This document shows, piece by piece, positions 9,126 through 18,790 of a stretch of DNA of 64,000 bases (within the stretch, counting starts at the first letter, position 1; each line of letters begins with the position of its first letter). Source of the stretch: UBA1952 sp965200035 (lineage in GTDB: Bacteria; Bacteroidota; Bacteroidia; Chitinophagales; Chitinophagaceae); NCBI GenBank assembly GCA_965200035.1, contig OZ241334.1, positions 2,914,001-2,978,000 of the forward strand. The letters are read 5' to 3'. The position numbers and the translations under genes were made by a program. A model generated the notes under the pieces. The model had not been told where the DNA came from. It saw nothing but the letters and a program-made list of their open reading frames with translations, and searched no databases.

Positions 9126-9815
9126 ATGAGCTATAATTTTTTTTTAAAGCGTATCAGCAATCATTTATACAGCGGGTTTTCCTTTCTGAAAGATTTTGCA
9201 TTTGATGACTTTGCAGAAGTCCGGTACGCTTGCCAGTACGATATTAATATAAGTTCAGTACGTGGAACAACGCTCCGTTTTTACATAAGCGACTTTTTCA
9301 ATACAGTTTCAATCACTATCAATAAGATTGAGGTTCAGGGAGTTTTCAAAGACAATGTATTGTTGCAGCATTACTCAGGTGAGTTGCATGAAAATCATGT
9401 TGCAGACAGCGAGGATCTTCTGGAGCAGCAATATGAAATGCGCCTTGAACAGGCCTGCTTGTTTGCGGAGCGCGATCTGGATGAGGTAAAATCACCCTTG
9501 CTACAGAACCCGAATATCTGTTGCATCCGGAGACCTACGAGGCAATAACAGATGCCAGGATTATGCAGTACAAGTTGCAACAGCAGCTTGACGGCGAAAT
9601 CTTTCATGATTTTCTGGATAAAGAAGGCTGGTTAATTCCTGATAAGGCTTTTCTCAGGGAACGGCTCAGAGAAAACTTCCTCATGATAGAAACAGATAAA
9701 ATGGATCCTTGAGATAGATTCTTATGAAGGAATGGAGCACATTTTATCTTGTCTGTCTAAGGAAGAATTCAGGACGGACAATATCGGTTACAGGTTTAAG
9801 CCACGGCAATTATAG
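9126..9815 (+). pseudogene. Hypothetical gene broken by two compensating one-base frameshifts
   Basis: The first frame runs from ATG 9126 through ...KSPLLQNP and would then stop after the CCC at 9509-9511. With one more base there the protein continues in the next frame as EYLLHPETYEAITDAR... to about 9697. Removing one A from the AAAA at 9698-9701 returns to the original frame, giving DKWILEIDSYEG... to the TAG at 9813-9815. The restored product is about 230 residues. It is acidic, has no signal peptide or recognised domain, and is probably cytoplasmic. Either it is a recent pseudogene or the sequence has two homopolymer errors. I do not recognise the family. Confidence 0.6.
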
Positions 9816-9869
9816 CTAAAGCTGCGCAGACTCCTGATCCCGAATTGTACCATGTAATGAACAGACCTG

Positions 9870-11153
9870 CTATTGCTCATACTCCTCCGCCAGCTCAATC
9901 TGCTTCTTAGTAGGGAGCAGAATAAGCCTTAATGTAGTATCGTTGGTAAAATAGCTGACTGCCCAGTTGATGAAAATGATCAGCCTGTTTTTCACGCTTA
10001 CAATGAGCATCAGATGCAAAAACATCCAGGTAAGCCAGGCCAGAAAGCCCTGAAACTTGATGAAAGGCAAGTCAACCACCGCTTTGCGCTTGCCCACAGT
10101 GGCCATTGTGCCGGGATTTTTCCATTTGAATGGAATCAGTGGCTCGTCTTTTAAAAATCGTTTGGTATTTTTAGCCAGATGCGCTGCCTGGCTGTTTGCC
10201 ACATTCGCTAGTTGCGGATGCCCTTTCGGGAAATCAGCCGTCTCCATATAGGCAATATCACCGATGGCAAACACATTGGCAGTGCCGGTAACACGGTTGA
10301 ATTCATCTACCTTAATCCGATTGCCACGCACCACCATATCCGGCCCAATGCCAGGCGGCACATTCCCCGTTACGCCTGCGGCCCAGATCAGATTTTTGGA
10401 GGGTATGTTCCTGCCGTCTGCCATAATCACCGTCTTGCCATCATAATCTTTGATCAGCGTATTCAGCCATATTTCCACACCCATCTGCTCTAAATATTGC
10501 TGCGACTTATTTTGCGATGGCTCGCTCATCACATTCAGCGTATGCGGGCTTCCTTCCACCAGAAAAATTTTCAGCCTTGAAAAATCCATATCCGGATAAT
10601 CTCGGGGCAGCACATTGCGCTTCATCTCTACCAGCGAGCCGGCCAGCTCTACGCCTGTGGGACCGCCACCGGCTACTACGATGTTCATAATGCCATCCAG
10701 CTCATCGGGAGGTGCAATCAATGCGTCTTCAAAATTCAACAGCAATCGGTTGCGCAGGGTAATGGCTTCCGTAGTGCTCTTCATGGTGAACGCATGCTCT
10801 TCAATATGCTTATTCCCAAAAAAGTTGGAGGTGCAGCCGGTAGCAATCACCAGATAATCGTAGCTGAAAGAGCCTGCCTCCTGCGTGTGCACCTGTTGGG
10901 CCTGTAAATCCACTTCGGTTACCTTGCCCACCCGTATATGCACATTCTTTCGCTTCTGGAATACTTTGCGCAGCGGAAAGGAAATGCTCGAAGGCTCGAT
11001 GCGCGCGGTCGCCACCTGATAGAAAAGCGGCTGGAACTGGTGAAAATTATAACGGTCGATGAGGGTAATGTCAAGATCGTTTTTCTGGAGCTTTCGGGCC
11101 AGGGTGAGGCCGGCAAAACCTGCGCCGAGAATCACTAATTTTTTATCCGCCAT
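9870..11153 (-). CDS. ndh: Type II NADH dehydrogenase (FAD-dependent oxidoreductase)
   Basis: A 427-residue protein of the NDH-2 family, which passes electrons from NADH to quinone at the inner membrane without pumping protons. LGAGFAGLTLARKL at residues 8-21 binds FAD. VVAGGGPTGVELAGSL near 158-173 is the NAD(P)H motif. VFAIGDIAYME near 300 is the third FAD motif, which contacts the flavin. The last 80 residues hold two hydrophobic/amphipathic stretches (FLAWLTWMFLHLMLIV and LIIFINWAVSYF) typical of the membrane-anchoring tail. Monocistronic and divergent from pepD. Confidence 0.88.
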   Translation of the reverse strand: MADKKLVILGAGFAGLTLARKLQKNDLDITLIDRYNFHQFQPLFYQVATARIEPSSISFPLRKVFQKRKNVHIRVGKVTEVDLQAQQVHTQEAGSFSYDYLVIATGCTSNFFGNKHIEEHAFTMKSTTEAITLRNRLLLNFEDALIAPPDELDGIMNIVVAGGGPTGVELAGSLVEMKRNVLPRDYPDMDFSRLKIFLVEGSPHTLNVMSEPSQNKSQQYLEQMGVEIWLNTLIKDYDGKTVIMADGRNIPSKNLIWAAGVTGNVPPGIGPDMVVRGNRIKVDEFNRVTGTANVFAIGDIAYMETADFPKGHPQLANVANSQAAHLAKNTKRFLKDEPLIPFKWKNPGTMATVGKRKAVVDLPFIKFQGFLAWLTWMFLHLMLIVSVKNRLIIFINWAVSYFTNDTTLRLILLPTKKQIELAEEYEQ

Positions 11154-11491
11154 AGCGCGTTGATTTTACAACACCTTAACCGCTAAAAAATAGTGCCGTT
11201 CAGGCGTTTCCAATTATTACAGCGCGAAGGTACAGCTATAAAATGCTATCCTTATTCTGGATATAGCTATGCATGGTTTGAATAACGGGTTATCAGACGT
11301 TCCATAAATGTTTTTAAATGAGCGGGCTAAGAGTTGTGTAGGCTGTATGATACATGACGGAAAAGGCTGCCAAACGCCTGGTAACACAAGTATATCTGCC
11401 ACTTTCATCTTTTACCCCAAAAAATCACGCAATTCATCCCCCGAAACATTTCTACATTAGCCCGTCCAATCAAAAACCTGAATTATTTATT
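11154..11491. other. Divergent intergenic region ndh / pepD
   Basis: 338 bases without a supportable gene. It must hold the promoters of ndh (minus) and pepD (plus). The pepD frame is open upstream of its ATG into this region, but the predicted extension is not protein-like. I see no strong hairpin or repeat. Confidence 0.5.
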
Positions 11492-12952
11492 ATGAACGAA
11501 GCCATTCGCCAGCTTGCTCCCCACGCTTTATGGAGCCATTTTACAGACCTGAATGCCGTGCCGCGTCCGTCCAAAAAAGAACAGCGTGTCATTGCTTTTA
11601 TAAAAGCCTTTGGCGAAAGCCTGAACCTGGAAACAGTGGTCGATGAAGTGGGCAACGTAATCATCCGGAAGCCCGCTACCAAAGGCATGGAAGACCGGGA
11701 AGCAATTGTGCTGCAAAGCCATCTGGATATGGTGCATCAAAAGAATGGCGATACTGTTTTTGATTTCGATAAGCAGGGGATTGATATGTATGTGGATGGC
11801 GATTGGGTAAAGGCCAAAGGCACTACGCTGGGTGCGGATAATGGTATTGGTGTGGCAACTATTATGTCGCTGCTGTCATCAACGGATATTGCTCACCCCG
11901 CTATGGAAGCGCTGTTCACCATTGATGAAGAGACGGGCATGACCGGTGCGCTGAACCTGAAAGGCGGCCTGCTTCACGGGAAAATGTTGCTGAACCTGGA
12001 TACAGAAGAAGACAATGAGCTGATCATCGGCTGCGCCGGTGGCATGGATATAACCGGAAAAGGCAGCTATGAGCAGGTAAATCCTGCAGGGACATATGCG
12101 TTTCGCATCATGGTAAAAGGCCTGACCGGCGGGCATTCAGGTGGAGATATTCACCTGGGTCGCGCCAATGCCAACAAGCTCATGAATCGTATTTTACTAA
12201 AACTGACTCAGGCTGTAAGCATTGAAATTGCAGGAATTGATGGTGGCAGTCTTCGTAATGCCATTCCGCGGGAATCTGTAGCTGTGGTAGTGGTGAATGA
12301 GCAGCATACCGGAAAGATCAAAGAAGAAATTGCGGCACTTACAGTCATACTGAAAGCAGAATACAAGATCACAGACCCGCATCTGGAAATAGCGCTGGAA
12401 TCTACTGAAATGACTGCACCGGTAATGACTAAAGACGTGCAGGAAAAGCTGCTACGCGCTGTCTATGCCTGCCCGAATGGCATCTACCGGATGAGTCCTG
12501 AAATACAGGGACTCGTACAAAGCTCCAATAATCTGTCCCGGATTCTGGTGAAGGATGGTTCCTACAGCCTTCAATGCCTGACGCGCAGCTCTGTGGATAC
12601 GGAAAAAGAAGACCTGGCCAGTGCCATTGCCAGCGCTTTTGAATTAATGGGTGCAGAGCCGGTTTATGCAAGCTCATACCCCGGCTGGCAGCCAAAGCCC
12701 GATGCGCCGGTCATTCAGTTGATGCGCCGGATTTATAAAGAAATGTTCAGCGAAGAACCCCACGTAAATGCAGTACACGCCGGACTGGAATGTGGCATTA
12801 TCGGCACCAATTATCCAGATATGCAGATGATCTCCTTTGGTCCCAATATCTATGGCGCGCATTCACCGGACGAGCGGGTGCAAATCAGCTCCGTACAAAA
12901 GTTCTGGGGCTACCTGCTGGAAATATTAAAGCAGATTCCTGTAAAGTCTTAA
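11492..12952 (+). CDS. pepD: PepD, aminoacyl-histidine dipeptidase (M20C)
   Basis: A 486-residue cytosolic di-zinc peptidase that hydrolyses Xaa-His dipeptides such as carnosine and other short peptides. Metal and catalytic residues are in place: His77 and Asp79 in LQSHLDMVHQ, Asp116 in LGADNGIG, the Glu146-Glu147 pair in TIDEETG, Asp in NLDTEED, and a late His in HAGLECG. The lid domain lies between them. Start chosen at ATG 11492 because the N-terminus MNEAIRQLAPHALW matches the family and the length equals E. coli PepD (485). Confidence 0.95.
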   Translation: MNEAIRQLAPHALWSHFTDLNAVPRPSKKEQRVIAFIKAFGESLNLETVVDEVGNVIIRKPATKGMEDREAIVLQSHLDMVHQKNGDTVFDFDKQGIDMYVDGDWVKAKGTTLGADNGIGVATIMSLLSSTDIAHPAMEALFTIDEETGMTGALNLKGGLLHGKMLLNLDTEEDNELIIGCAGGMDITGKGSYEQVNPAGTYAFRIMVKGLTGGHSGGDIHLGRANANKLMNRILLKLTQAVSIEIAGIDGGSLRNAIPRESVAVVVVNEQHTGKIKEEIAALTVILKAEYKITDPHLEIALESTEMTAPVMTKDVQEKLLRAVYACPNGIYRMSPEIQGLVQSSNNLSRILVKDGSYSLQCLTRSSVDTEKEDLASAIASAFELMGAEPVYASSYPGWQPKPDAPVIQLMRRIYKEMFSEEPHVNAVHAGLECGIIGTNYPDMQMISFGPNIYGAHSPDERVQISSVQKFWGYLLEILKQIPVKS

Positions 12953-12956
12953 AGCA

Positions 12957-12983
12957 AAAGAGCCGGTAAAGTACCGGCTCTTT
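12957..12983 (+). terminator. Bidirectional terminator between pepD and rny
   Basis: Perfect 12-bp stem AAAGAGCCGGTA/TACCGGCTCTTT with an AAG loop, flanked by A and T runs. The two genes converge on it. Confidence 0.85.
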
Positions 12984-13002
12984 TTATAAAATTGATGGAA
13001 GA

Positions 13003-14616
13003 TTATCGTGCAATATTCACTGCCCGCAGCTCACGGATTACCGTTACCTTAATCTGGCCTGGGTATTGCATTTCTTTCTGAATCTTATCGGCAATTTCGA
13101 AAGAGAGACGGTCGCTGTCAGCATCACTTACTTTTTCAGCTTCTACGATCACGCGCAGCTCACGGCCTGCCTGAATCGCATAGGCTTTTTCCACACCAGG
13201 ATAAGAAGTAGCCAGTGTTTCCAGGTCTTTGATACGCTGCAGATAGCTCTGCATCATCTCACGGCGTGCACCAGGGCGTGCACCGCTGATAGCGTCACAG
13301 GCCTGTACAATCGGGGAGATGATATAGGTCATTTCCATTTCATCGTGGTGAGCGCCAATGGCATTCACTACTGCGGCGTGCTCACCGGCTTTCTCAGCTA
13401 CTTTGGCGCCGAGGAGTGCGTGGCTCAGCTCTGTTTCTTCATCAGGCACTTTGCCAATATCGTGCAGCAGACCGGCGCGCTTGGCCAGCTTTACTACTTT
13501 CTGTCCGAGGCCGAGCTCGGCTGCCATGATGCCGCAGAGGTTTGCTGTTTCTTTAGAGTGCATCAGCAGGTTCTGACCATAAGAAGAGCGGAAGCGCATC
13601 TTACCTATGATACGTACCAGATCTTTGTGCAGGCCGTGAATGCCCAGCTCAATGATCGTGCGCTCACCAATCTCCATCAGCTGATCTTCGAGCGCTTTAC
13701 GGGTCTTTTCTACCACTTCTTCAATACGGGCAGGGTGGATGCGGCCATCCTGTACCAGCCGCTGGAGCGACAGGCGCGCCACCTCGCGGCGGAACGGATC
13801 GAAACAGCTTAATACAATAGCTTCCGGGGTATCATCAATGATAAGATCCACACCGGTTGCGGCTTCCAGCGCGCGGATGTTGCGGCCTTCACGGCCAATG
13901 ATCTGCCCTTTGATCTCATCGCTTTCCAGATTGAATACGGTAATCGCATTCTCGATCGTCTGCTCTGAGCCGGTGCGCTGAATCGTCTGGATGATGATCT
14001 TCTTAGCCTCTTTAGTCGCATTGGCCTTGGCTTCTTCCATGATGTCCTTCACATGGGCCATAGCAGCCGTGCGCGCTTCTTCTTTTACGGCTTCAATAAG
14101 CTGTGTCTTGGCATCTTCAGCGCTGAGGTTGGCTACCTTTTCAAGCCGCTTGATGTGCTCTTCCTGGTGCTTCTCCAGCTCTGTGCGCTTGATATTCACC
14201 ACGTCAATCTGCTTATTGAGGCTTTCTTTAAGCTGCTCAGCTTCGGTAATCTGCTTTTGCGCCGTATTCATTTTATCCGCCAAGCTCTGCTGCTGCTGCT
14301 TGATGCGTGATTCGGCTTCCAGCACTTTCTGGTTGCGCTGAAGCACTTCTTTTTCGTGCTCGCTTTTCAGCAAAAGGAATTTTTCCTTAGCCTCCAGCAT
14401 CTTCTTGTCTTTTAGTGTTTCGGACTGTGTGCGGGCATCTTCAAGGCTTTTGCGGGCATCATCCTGTTGGCGGCGCGCTTCGTCCAGTATTTTCTTGGCT
14501 TCCAAGTCAGCTTCATCAATCAGGTGCTTGGTGTTTTTGGCAAATATTAATTTGCCGAGCAAAATGCCTATAACGATAGCTGCCACCGCCACGATGACAG
14601 TAATTAGTGAATTCAT
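13003..14616 (-). CDS. rny: Ribonuclease Y
   Basis: A 537-residue membrane-anchored endoribonuclease that starts mRNA decay in many bacteria lacking RNase E. One N-terminal transmembrane helix (residues 4-24) is followed by a long coiled coil rich in Lys/Glu/Gln (about 30-200). Then come the KH domain with GREGRNIR at 241-248 and the HD phosphohydrolase domain with LLHDIGK (His385-Asp386) plus an upstream His in LMHSKETA. Order and length are typical for RNase Y. It has its own terminator and a 323-base upstream gap. Confidence 0.97.
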   Translation of the reverse strand: MNSLITVIVAVAAIVIGILLGKLIFAKNTKHLIDEADLEAKKILDEARRQQDDARKSLEDARTQSETLKDKKMLEAKEKFLLLKSEHEKEVLQRNQKVLEAESRIKQQQQSLADKMNTAQKQITEAEQLKESLNKQIDVVNIKRTELEKHQEEHIKRLEKVANLSAEDAKTQLIEAVKEEARTAAMAHVKDIMEEAKANATKEAKKIIIQTIQRTGSEQTIENAITVFNLESDEIKGQIIGREGRNIRALEAATGVDLIIDDTPEAIVLSCFDPFRREVARLSLQRLVQDGRIHPARIEEVVEKTRKALEDQLMEIGERTIIELGIHGLHKDLVRIIGKMRFRSSYGQNLLMHSKETANLCGIMAAELGLGQKVVKLAKRAGLLHDIGKVPDEETELSHALLGAKVAEKAGEHAAVVNAIGAHHDEMEMTYIISPIVQACDAISGARPGARREMMQSYLQRIKDLETLATSYPGVEKAYAIQAGRELRVIVEAEKVSDADSDRLSFEIADKIQKEMQYPGQIKVTVIRELRAVNIAR

Positions 14617-14939
14617 GTTTGTGTTTGGTGCGTAGTGCTTTTTATATTGAGTGAAATAATTGTGTAAATGGCGCGCGTCTTGTTTTCAGCAATCACACGC
14701 CGCTATTAGCGTGCTAAATTAATAAAAGAAAATTTGTGCTTAAAGCGGAATGATTTTTAATGTTTCACAGTATGGCAATGAATCAAACGTACAGGTAACT
14801 CCAAGCTAATATTTTCAATCAAATATTTCTAAAATAAATAGCTATTCCGCGTCTCTTGTCCCGTTAAGATAGGCTAACTACCTGATTTGCGCTGTATATT
14901 GTAGGTTGCAGCCTTTGTTTAACCTCATTCAACTATCAG
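14617..14939. other. Divergent intergenic region rny / NlpC-P60 gene
   Basis: 323 bases, AT-rich, without an ORF of note. It should contain the rny promoter (minus) and that of the C40 peptidase (plus). I see no tRNA-like cloverleaf, and no strong hairpin or repeat. Confidence 0.5.
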
Positions 14940-15725
14940 ATGGTTCTCTCTTATGCATCCTGCAACATTTCTGTAGCGCCGCTTCACAAAGACCCTTCAC
15001 ACCGCTCTGAGCAAATAAGTCAGTTGCTTTTTGGAGAAAGAGTAGAGGTGTTGGAGATCGGGCCTAATGATTGGGCGCGCATTCGCGGGCAGTGGGATGG
15101 CTATGAAGGCTGGTGCCGCGTCTCACAGTTACAATTTATCTCACAAAAAGATTTTAAAAAGCCGGTACGCCAGGTAGCTTCACGCCATTACGATCAGCTG
15201 CATTTTGAGGAAAGCCAGCTATGGCTGCCCATGGGCAGCGAGCTAACCGGGTTAAAAGGCGGGAAGCTGCTTTGTAATAATCAGCTCGGGAAGTTCAAGG
15301 GCCGCAAGGTTAATCTGCACCAGATAGCGCCTACGCCGGCGGCGGTGATGAATTCTGCAATGCAATACTTGCATACGCCCTATCAGTGGGGCGGGCGTTC
15401 GGTAGCGGGCATCGATTGCAGCGGGCTGGTACAGATGGCGTACAAGCTCGCCGGACAGCCCATTGTGCGCGATGCATCGCAGCAGGCGCAGGCAGGGCGC
15501 CAAATCGCCTTTCTCATAGAAACCAAATGCGGGGATCTTGCGTTCTTTGATAATGCAGAAGGCAATATTGTGCATGTAGGCATCCTGCTCGATCATCAGA
15601 CCATCATTCACGCGACCGATACGTCTGGCAGGGTAGTGATCGATAAGATTGACAATGGTGGCATTATCAGCCTCAGTTTAAAGAAGCGGACCCATAATCT
15701 GCGGCTTCTGACGAGGGTTTTATAG
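14940..15725 (+). CDS. NlpC/P60 (C40) peptidase with SH3-like domain
   Basis: A 261-residue cysteine peptidase of the family that cuts D-Glu/meso-diaminopimelate bonds in peptidoglycan stem peptides. An SH3b-like N-terminal half (about 1-120, with GWCRVSQL) precedes the NlpC/P60 domain. The catalytic Cys160 is in DCSGLVQMAY, His212 in VHVGILL, and the third polar residue His224 in IIHATD. There is no signal peptide, so it may recycle cytoplasmic muropeptides like YkfC, or leave by another route. The start at ATG 14940 is the first one possible and gives a full SH3 domain. Confidence 0.85.
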   Translation: MVLSYASCNISVAPLHKDPSHRSEQISQLLFGERVEVLEIGPNDWARIRGQWDGYEGWCRVSQLQFISQKDFKKPVRQVASRHYDQLHFEESQLWLPMGSELTGLKGGKLLCNNQLGKFKGRKVNLHQIAPTPAAVMNSAMQYLHTPYQWGGRSVAGIDCSGLVQMAYKLAGQPIVRDASQQAQAGRQIAFLIETKCGDLAFFDNAEGNIVHVGILLDHQTIIHATDTSGRVVIDKIDNGGIISLSLKKRTHNLRLLTRVL

Positions 15726-15914
15726 CGTGTGGCTGATAACGGTATGTTTACACGAGTTAAGTTGTGGTAAATGGGTTTGTTTTTCTGAAATTGTTTACTA
15801 CTTTTAATTTTCTGTCTTTGTAGAATAATTGCGATTTTTATTTTTTGCAATTGTTTTATGATGCTGAACCAACCAACATTCAAAAGTTAACCAATAAAAA
15901 TTTTTTTGCCTTCG

Positions 15915-16955
15915 ATGAAAAGAGCAATTATGATGAGTCTGCTGTTGACGGGTATCATGGGTGCAGCAAATGGTGAAGTAAGGCCTAATGCTGACAGTGC
16001 GAGCCATTACATGGAGATCGGTAAAAATGAGCAGGCTGCCCGGAAATATCCCAATGCCTGGAAAGCTTACGAAAAAGCCGCAAAGTTCGATCCGACCAAT
16101 ATTGATCCGCAACTGAAGATCGCTGAAGTGTGTCAGCAGATGAACCGCATGGCGCCGGCAATCAAAGCGCTGGAAGATGCAGCGAGGATTGAACCCGGCA
16201 ATGGCAAGGTATCCTGGAAGCTGGGTAAGCTTTACTTCAACTATGGTCAATGGGATAAGGTGATCGCTATGCTGCCACAGGCACATAGGAGTATGCCTGA
16301 TGCATCCGGCTACGATTTTATGATGGGCAAGAGCTATTATTCCGTGCAGAATTACGGAAAGGGTATCACTTATTTGCAAAAAGCCATTAAGGAAGATGAT
16401 AAGAATGCAGAAGCCTATTACCTGATTGGCCATATGTACAGCCTGATGGATAATTATAAGCCGGGACTTCCTTACTATGAAAAAGCGCTGACGCTGGGCA
16501 TGAATGATGGTGATGGGGTGCGCATGTATGAGTATGCAATGGTACTGGCTACTGCCGGCGATTATGACCATTCTATTGCCTGGTTCAAAAAGGCGCTGGA
16601 TGGTGGCTACAAAGCCCGCGATGATTTCTACATGAACTTTGCCTATACCATGGCGGATGCGCACAAGAGCGAAAAAGCCATCTCTATGATGGAAGAAATG
16701 CTGGTGCGCCGTCCGCAGGATCTTTCCCTGCTGAATGGTCTGGGCGATATCTGCTATCATGCCGGTAAGTACAAGCAAGCCATCGGATATTGGGATCGTG
16801 TGCTGGCGATGGATGAGAGCAATGCCCGGCCGCTGTACCAGATAGGCCTTGCTTACATCAAAATGGGCAATACCAAGGATGGACAAACGCTCTGCGATAA
16901 AGCCATCGCAATGGACCCTGCGCTCGCAGTGCTGAAGCACGAGAAGAAGATGTAA
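15915..16955 (+). CDS. Secreted or periplasmic TPR protein
   Basis: A 346-residue protein starting at the ATG of MKRAIMMSLLL; the TTG nine bases earlier is not needed. A signal peptide of about 20 residues ends near ANG/E. The rest is a run of roughly eight tetratricopeptide repeats, e.g. AWKAYEKAAKFDPTN and AYYLIGHMYSLMDNY, forming a protein-binding solenoid. The partner is unknown. Neighbours on both sides are envelope or secreted proteins. A strong terminator follows. Confidence 0.8.
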   Translation: MKRAIMMSLLLTGIMGAANGEVRPNADSASHYMEIGKNEQAARKYPNAWKAYEKAAKFDPTNIDPQLKIAEVCQQMNRMAPAIKALEDAARIEPGNGKVSWKLGKLYFNYGQWDKVIAMLPQAHRSMPDASGYDFMMGKSYYSVQNYGKGITYLQKAIKEDDKNAEAYYLIGHMYSLMDNYKPGLPYYEKALTLGMNDGDGVRMYEYAMVLATAGDYDHSIAWFKKALDGGYKARDDFYMNFAYTMADAHKSEKAISMMEEMLVRRPQDLSLLNGLGDICYHAGKYKQAIGYWDRVLAMDESNARPLYQIGLAYIKMGNTKDGQTLCDKAIAMDPALAVLKHEKKM

Positions 16956-16977
16956 TGATCTTTACATTTAGAAATAA

Positions 16978-17010
16978 AAAGAAGCCGCGCTCATCGAGCG
17001 CGGCTTCTTT
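16978..17010 (+). terminator. Intrinsic terminator of the TPR gene
   Basis: Perfect 15-bp stem (AAAGAAGCCGCGCTC/GAGCGCGGCTTCTTT) with an ATC loop, 23 bases after the stop codon. Confidence 0.9.
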
Positions 17011-17078
17011 AATTTAATACAGAAAATTATATAACTACTAATTACACAATTACTTTTTACCGCGGCCTGTCATTTTCG

Positions 17079-17133
17079 AGGGAATCTCCTTATCATATAT
17101 TAAGTGTACTTAGAAGCTTACTATAGATTCCCT
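17079..17133. repeat. Spaced 9-bp inverted repeat
   Basis: AGGGAATCT (17079-17087) and AGATTCCCT (17125-17133), 37 bases apart, in the 258-base gap between two convergent genes. No protein-binding role can be assigned. Confidence 0.4.
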
Positions 17134-17268
17134 GCGGGAATGCAAGGCGCTGATGAACAAACAATGCAGCACACTACAATTATCTTGCACAGAAGAAACA
17201 AATTATTGATAGAATCTTCCTCTGGTAGATAAGTAAAACGCTCTGTTCAATAAAGCAATTCTAACAAT

Positions 17269-18363
17269 TTAATATTCCTGACCGTTATAGAATACCCGGT
17301 AGAAATTTTCCCCGATCCGATATTTCAGCACATCATAGCTCAGATCCCAGGAATCAACGGTAGAAGTAGTCACATCATACACCTCGCCGGCGCTGAACAT
17401 GCGGAGGACATTGGCCCTGTTCACAAAAGCCAGTGAATTGTATTGTATCGTATAATTTTCCGGATAGTAGGTATCCAGTGTAGTCACTTCGCCTTTATAG
17501 AACACTTTGAAATAGCCGGCATTGTCTTTAAATGCAACCACATTATCGCCTACCTGAAAATCGGCCCGCAGAAATCCGAGGTTGTAAATGCTGTCCTGAT
17601 AAAACACTTTGAAATAGCCGTCATTGGTGATGTAGGCAACGAGGTTATCGCCGGTCACATATTTTTCAGGAGCAAAGCTCTCTGCGGTGATCGTTTTGCC
17701 ATCGTGGAATATCTTGAACACACTGCCTGCATCTGTATAGGCTACGGTATTTCTGCCGGCGCTGAATGAGCTTACCGGATTTTCTTCCTGAGGAATGATA
17801 TTGCCATGATAGAAAAGGCGGAACTGGCGCGCATAGTTGTTATAAGCAGCAATATTGTCTGATACAGCAATAGAGGTCAGGCCCGGTCCCGCAAGAAAGC
17901 TTTCAATCGGGTAAATCTGCCCGTTGTAATAAGCCTTGTATTCGGTACGTACGCCATCCAGAAAAACCACCAGACTATCACCCGTATAATATTCATTGCA
18001 GAGCAGCGACAGGTTCTTCACCGCGCCATTGTCAAATACGTTCAGTGATTTGGCATTCAGAAAAGTGATCAGATCATCGCTTACATTAAATGCGTTGGTA
18101 AACCCGGCATTCAGCGTGCGCATACCGCCTCCATAATAAATTTTAAAAGACCGGGAATTGTCCAGGTAAGGAATCGCTACGCGGCCTGTTTTAAGCTCTG
18201 TGGGCGGCAGGTAATCTATTTTACGCAGCAGACCATTGTCCCACACCATCAGCTGGCGCTGCAGGTTGGTGTAGGCTGCGAGCTGGGCTTTGGCAGAACC
18301 GGTAAACAGGAGAAATAGAAACGCTGCACAGGTAGCAGCTTTGGTAAGTAAACGGTTGCCCAT
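17269..18363 (-). CDS. Secreted repeat protein, possibly a beta-propeller
   Basis: A 364-residue protein; the start at the ATG of MGNRLLTKAATC gives a clean signal peptide ending at AKA/Q. The mature part is seven or more degenerate repeats of about 40-45 residues with the pattern GDN.VAY...GYFKVFY.G.....L..., clearest in YFKVFYQDSIYNLGF and YFKVFYKGEVTTLDT. The alternation of hydrophobic strands with FKVFYxG hairpins suggests a WG-like or propeller fold, but this is inference. No catalytic motif. It is divergent from the M43 protease. A terminator-like hairpin lies in its 5' leader. Confidence 0.65.
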   Translation of the reverse strand: MGNRLLTKAATCAAFLFLLFTGSAKAQLAAYTNLQRQLMVWDNGLLRKIDYLPPTELKTGRVAIPYLDNSRSFKIYYGGGMRTLNAGFTNAFNVSDDLITFLNAKSLNVFDNGAVKNLSLLCNEYYTGDSLVVFLDGVRTEYKAYYNGQIYPIESFLAGPGLTSIAVSDNIAAYNNYARQFRLFYHGNIIPQEENPVSSFSAGRNTVAYTDAGSVFKIFHDGKTITAESFAPEKYVTGDNLVAYITNDGYFKVFYQDSIYNLGFLRADFQVGDNVVAFKDNAGYFKVFYKGEVTTLDTYYPENYTIQYNSLAFVNRANVLRMFSAGEVYDVTTSTVDSWDLSYDVLKYRIGENFYRVFYNGQEY

Positions 18364-18790
18364 AGTGCAATTAAAAGGAAAGGATAAAGTTGCTTTAAAT
18401 AAAGCAAATAAAAAAGCCAGCCTGAAAACAGGCCAGCCCCTATAAACCCTATCACTATGAAAACTGACGTAAAGATAACAGGACACCCTGCACGCTACCA
18501 AGAAAAACAGGCCCGATAACAGGACGAAAACATAGGTAAATGCCTTGTGAATGAAACCGGTAAAGCATTTACAAAATGAAGCAAAGTATGCAATGCGATT
18601 TTCATCGGATGAGCGCTTGTTACCGCCACTTAAAAAAATCTTTAAAAAAAAGATGAAAAGAGTAACTAAGGTTTTCCCGGCCGCTATCGTCATAGTGATA
18701 TTGTGCCAATTATTCTATGAATCAGCATTCATCAACAGCTGCCTAAACACAATAGGTATTTTCATTTACTCAAAAAAACATTATCGAACC
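18364..18790. other. 427-base divergent region upstream of the M43 protease
   Basis: It contains the leader hairpin at 18416-18437 and presumably both divergent promoters. The protease frame is open through 18551-18790, but the predicted extension is Lys/Phe-rich and lies ahead of a proper signal peptide, so I treat it as noncoding. Confidence 0.5.
18416..18437 (-). terminator. Terminator-like hairpin in the 5' leader of the repeat-protein gene
   Basis: Read on the minus strand: a 9-bp stem GCTGGCCTG/CAGGCTGGC (two G-T pairs) with a TTTT loop, followed immediately by a T run. It lies about 50 bases upstream of the start codon of the gene at 17269-18363, and no minus-strand gene precedes it. 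It is either an attenuator or the end of a short untranslated RNA. Confidence 0.5.

Noticed and set aside
15804..16940. 378-codon minus-strand frame opposite the TPR gene
   Set aside because: It mirrors a clear signal-peptide-bearing TPR gene on the plus strand. Its product is His/Ile-rich, as expected for a shadow.
18551..18790. N-terminal extension of the M43 protease
   Set aside because: It would put about 80 Lys/Phe-rich residues before a complete signal peptide, which starts at 18791.
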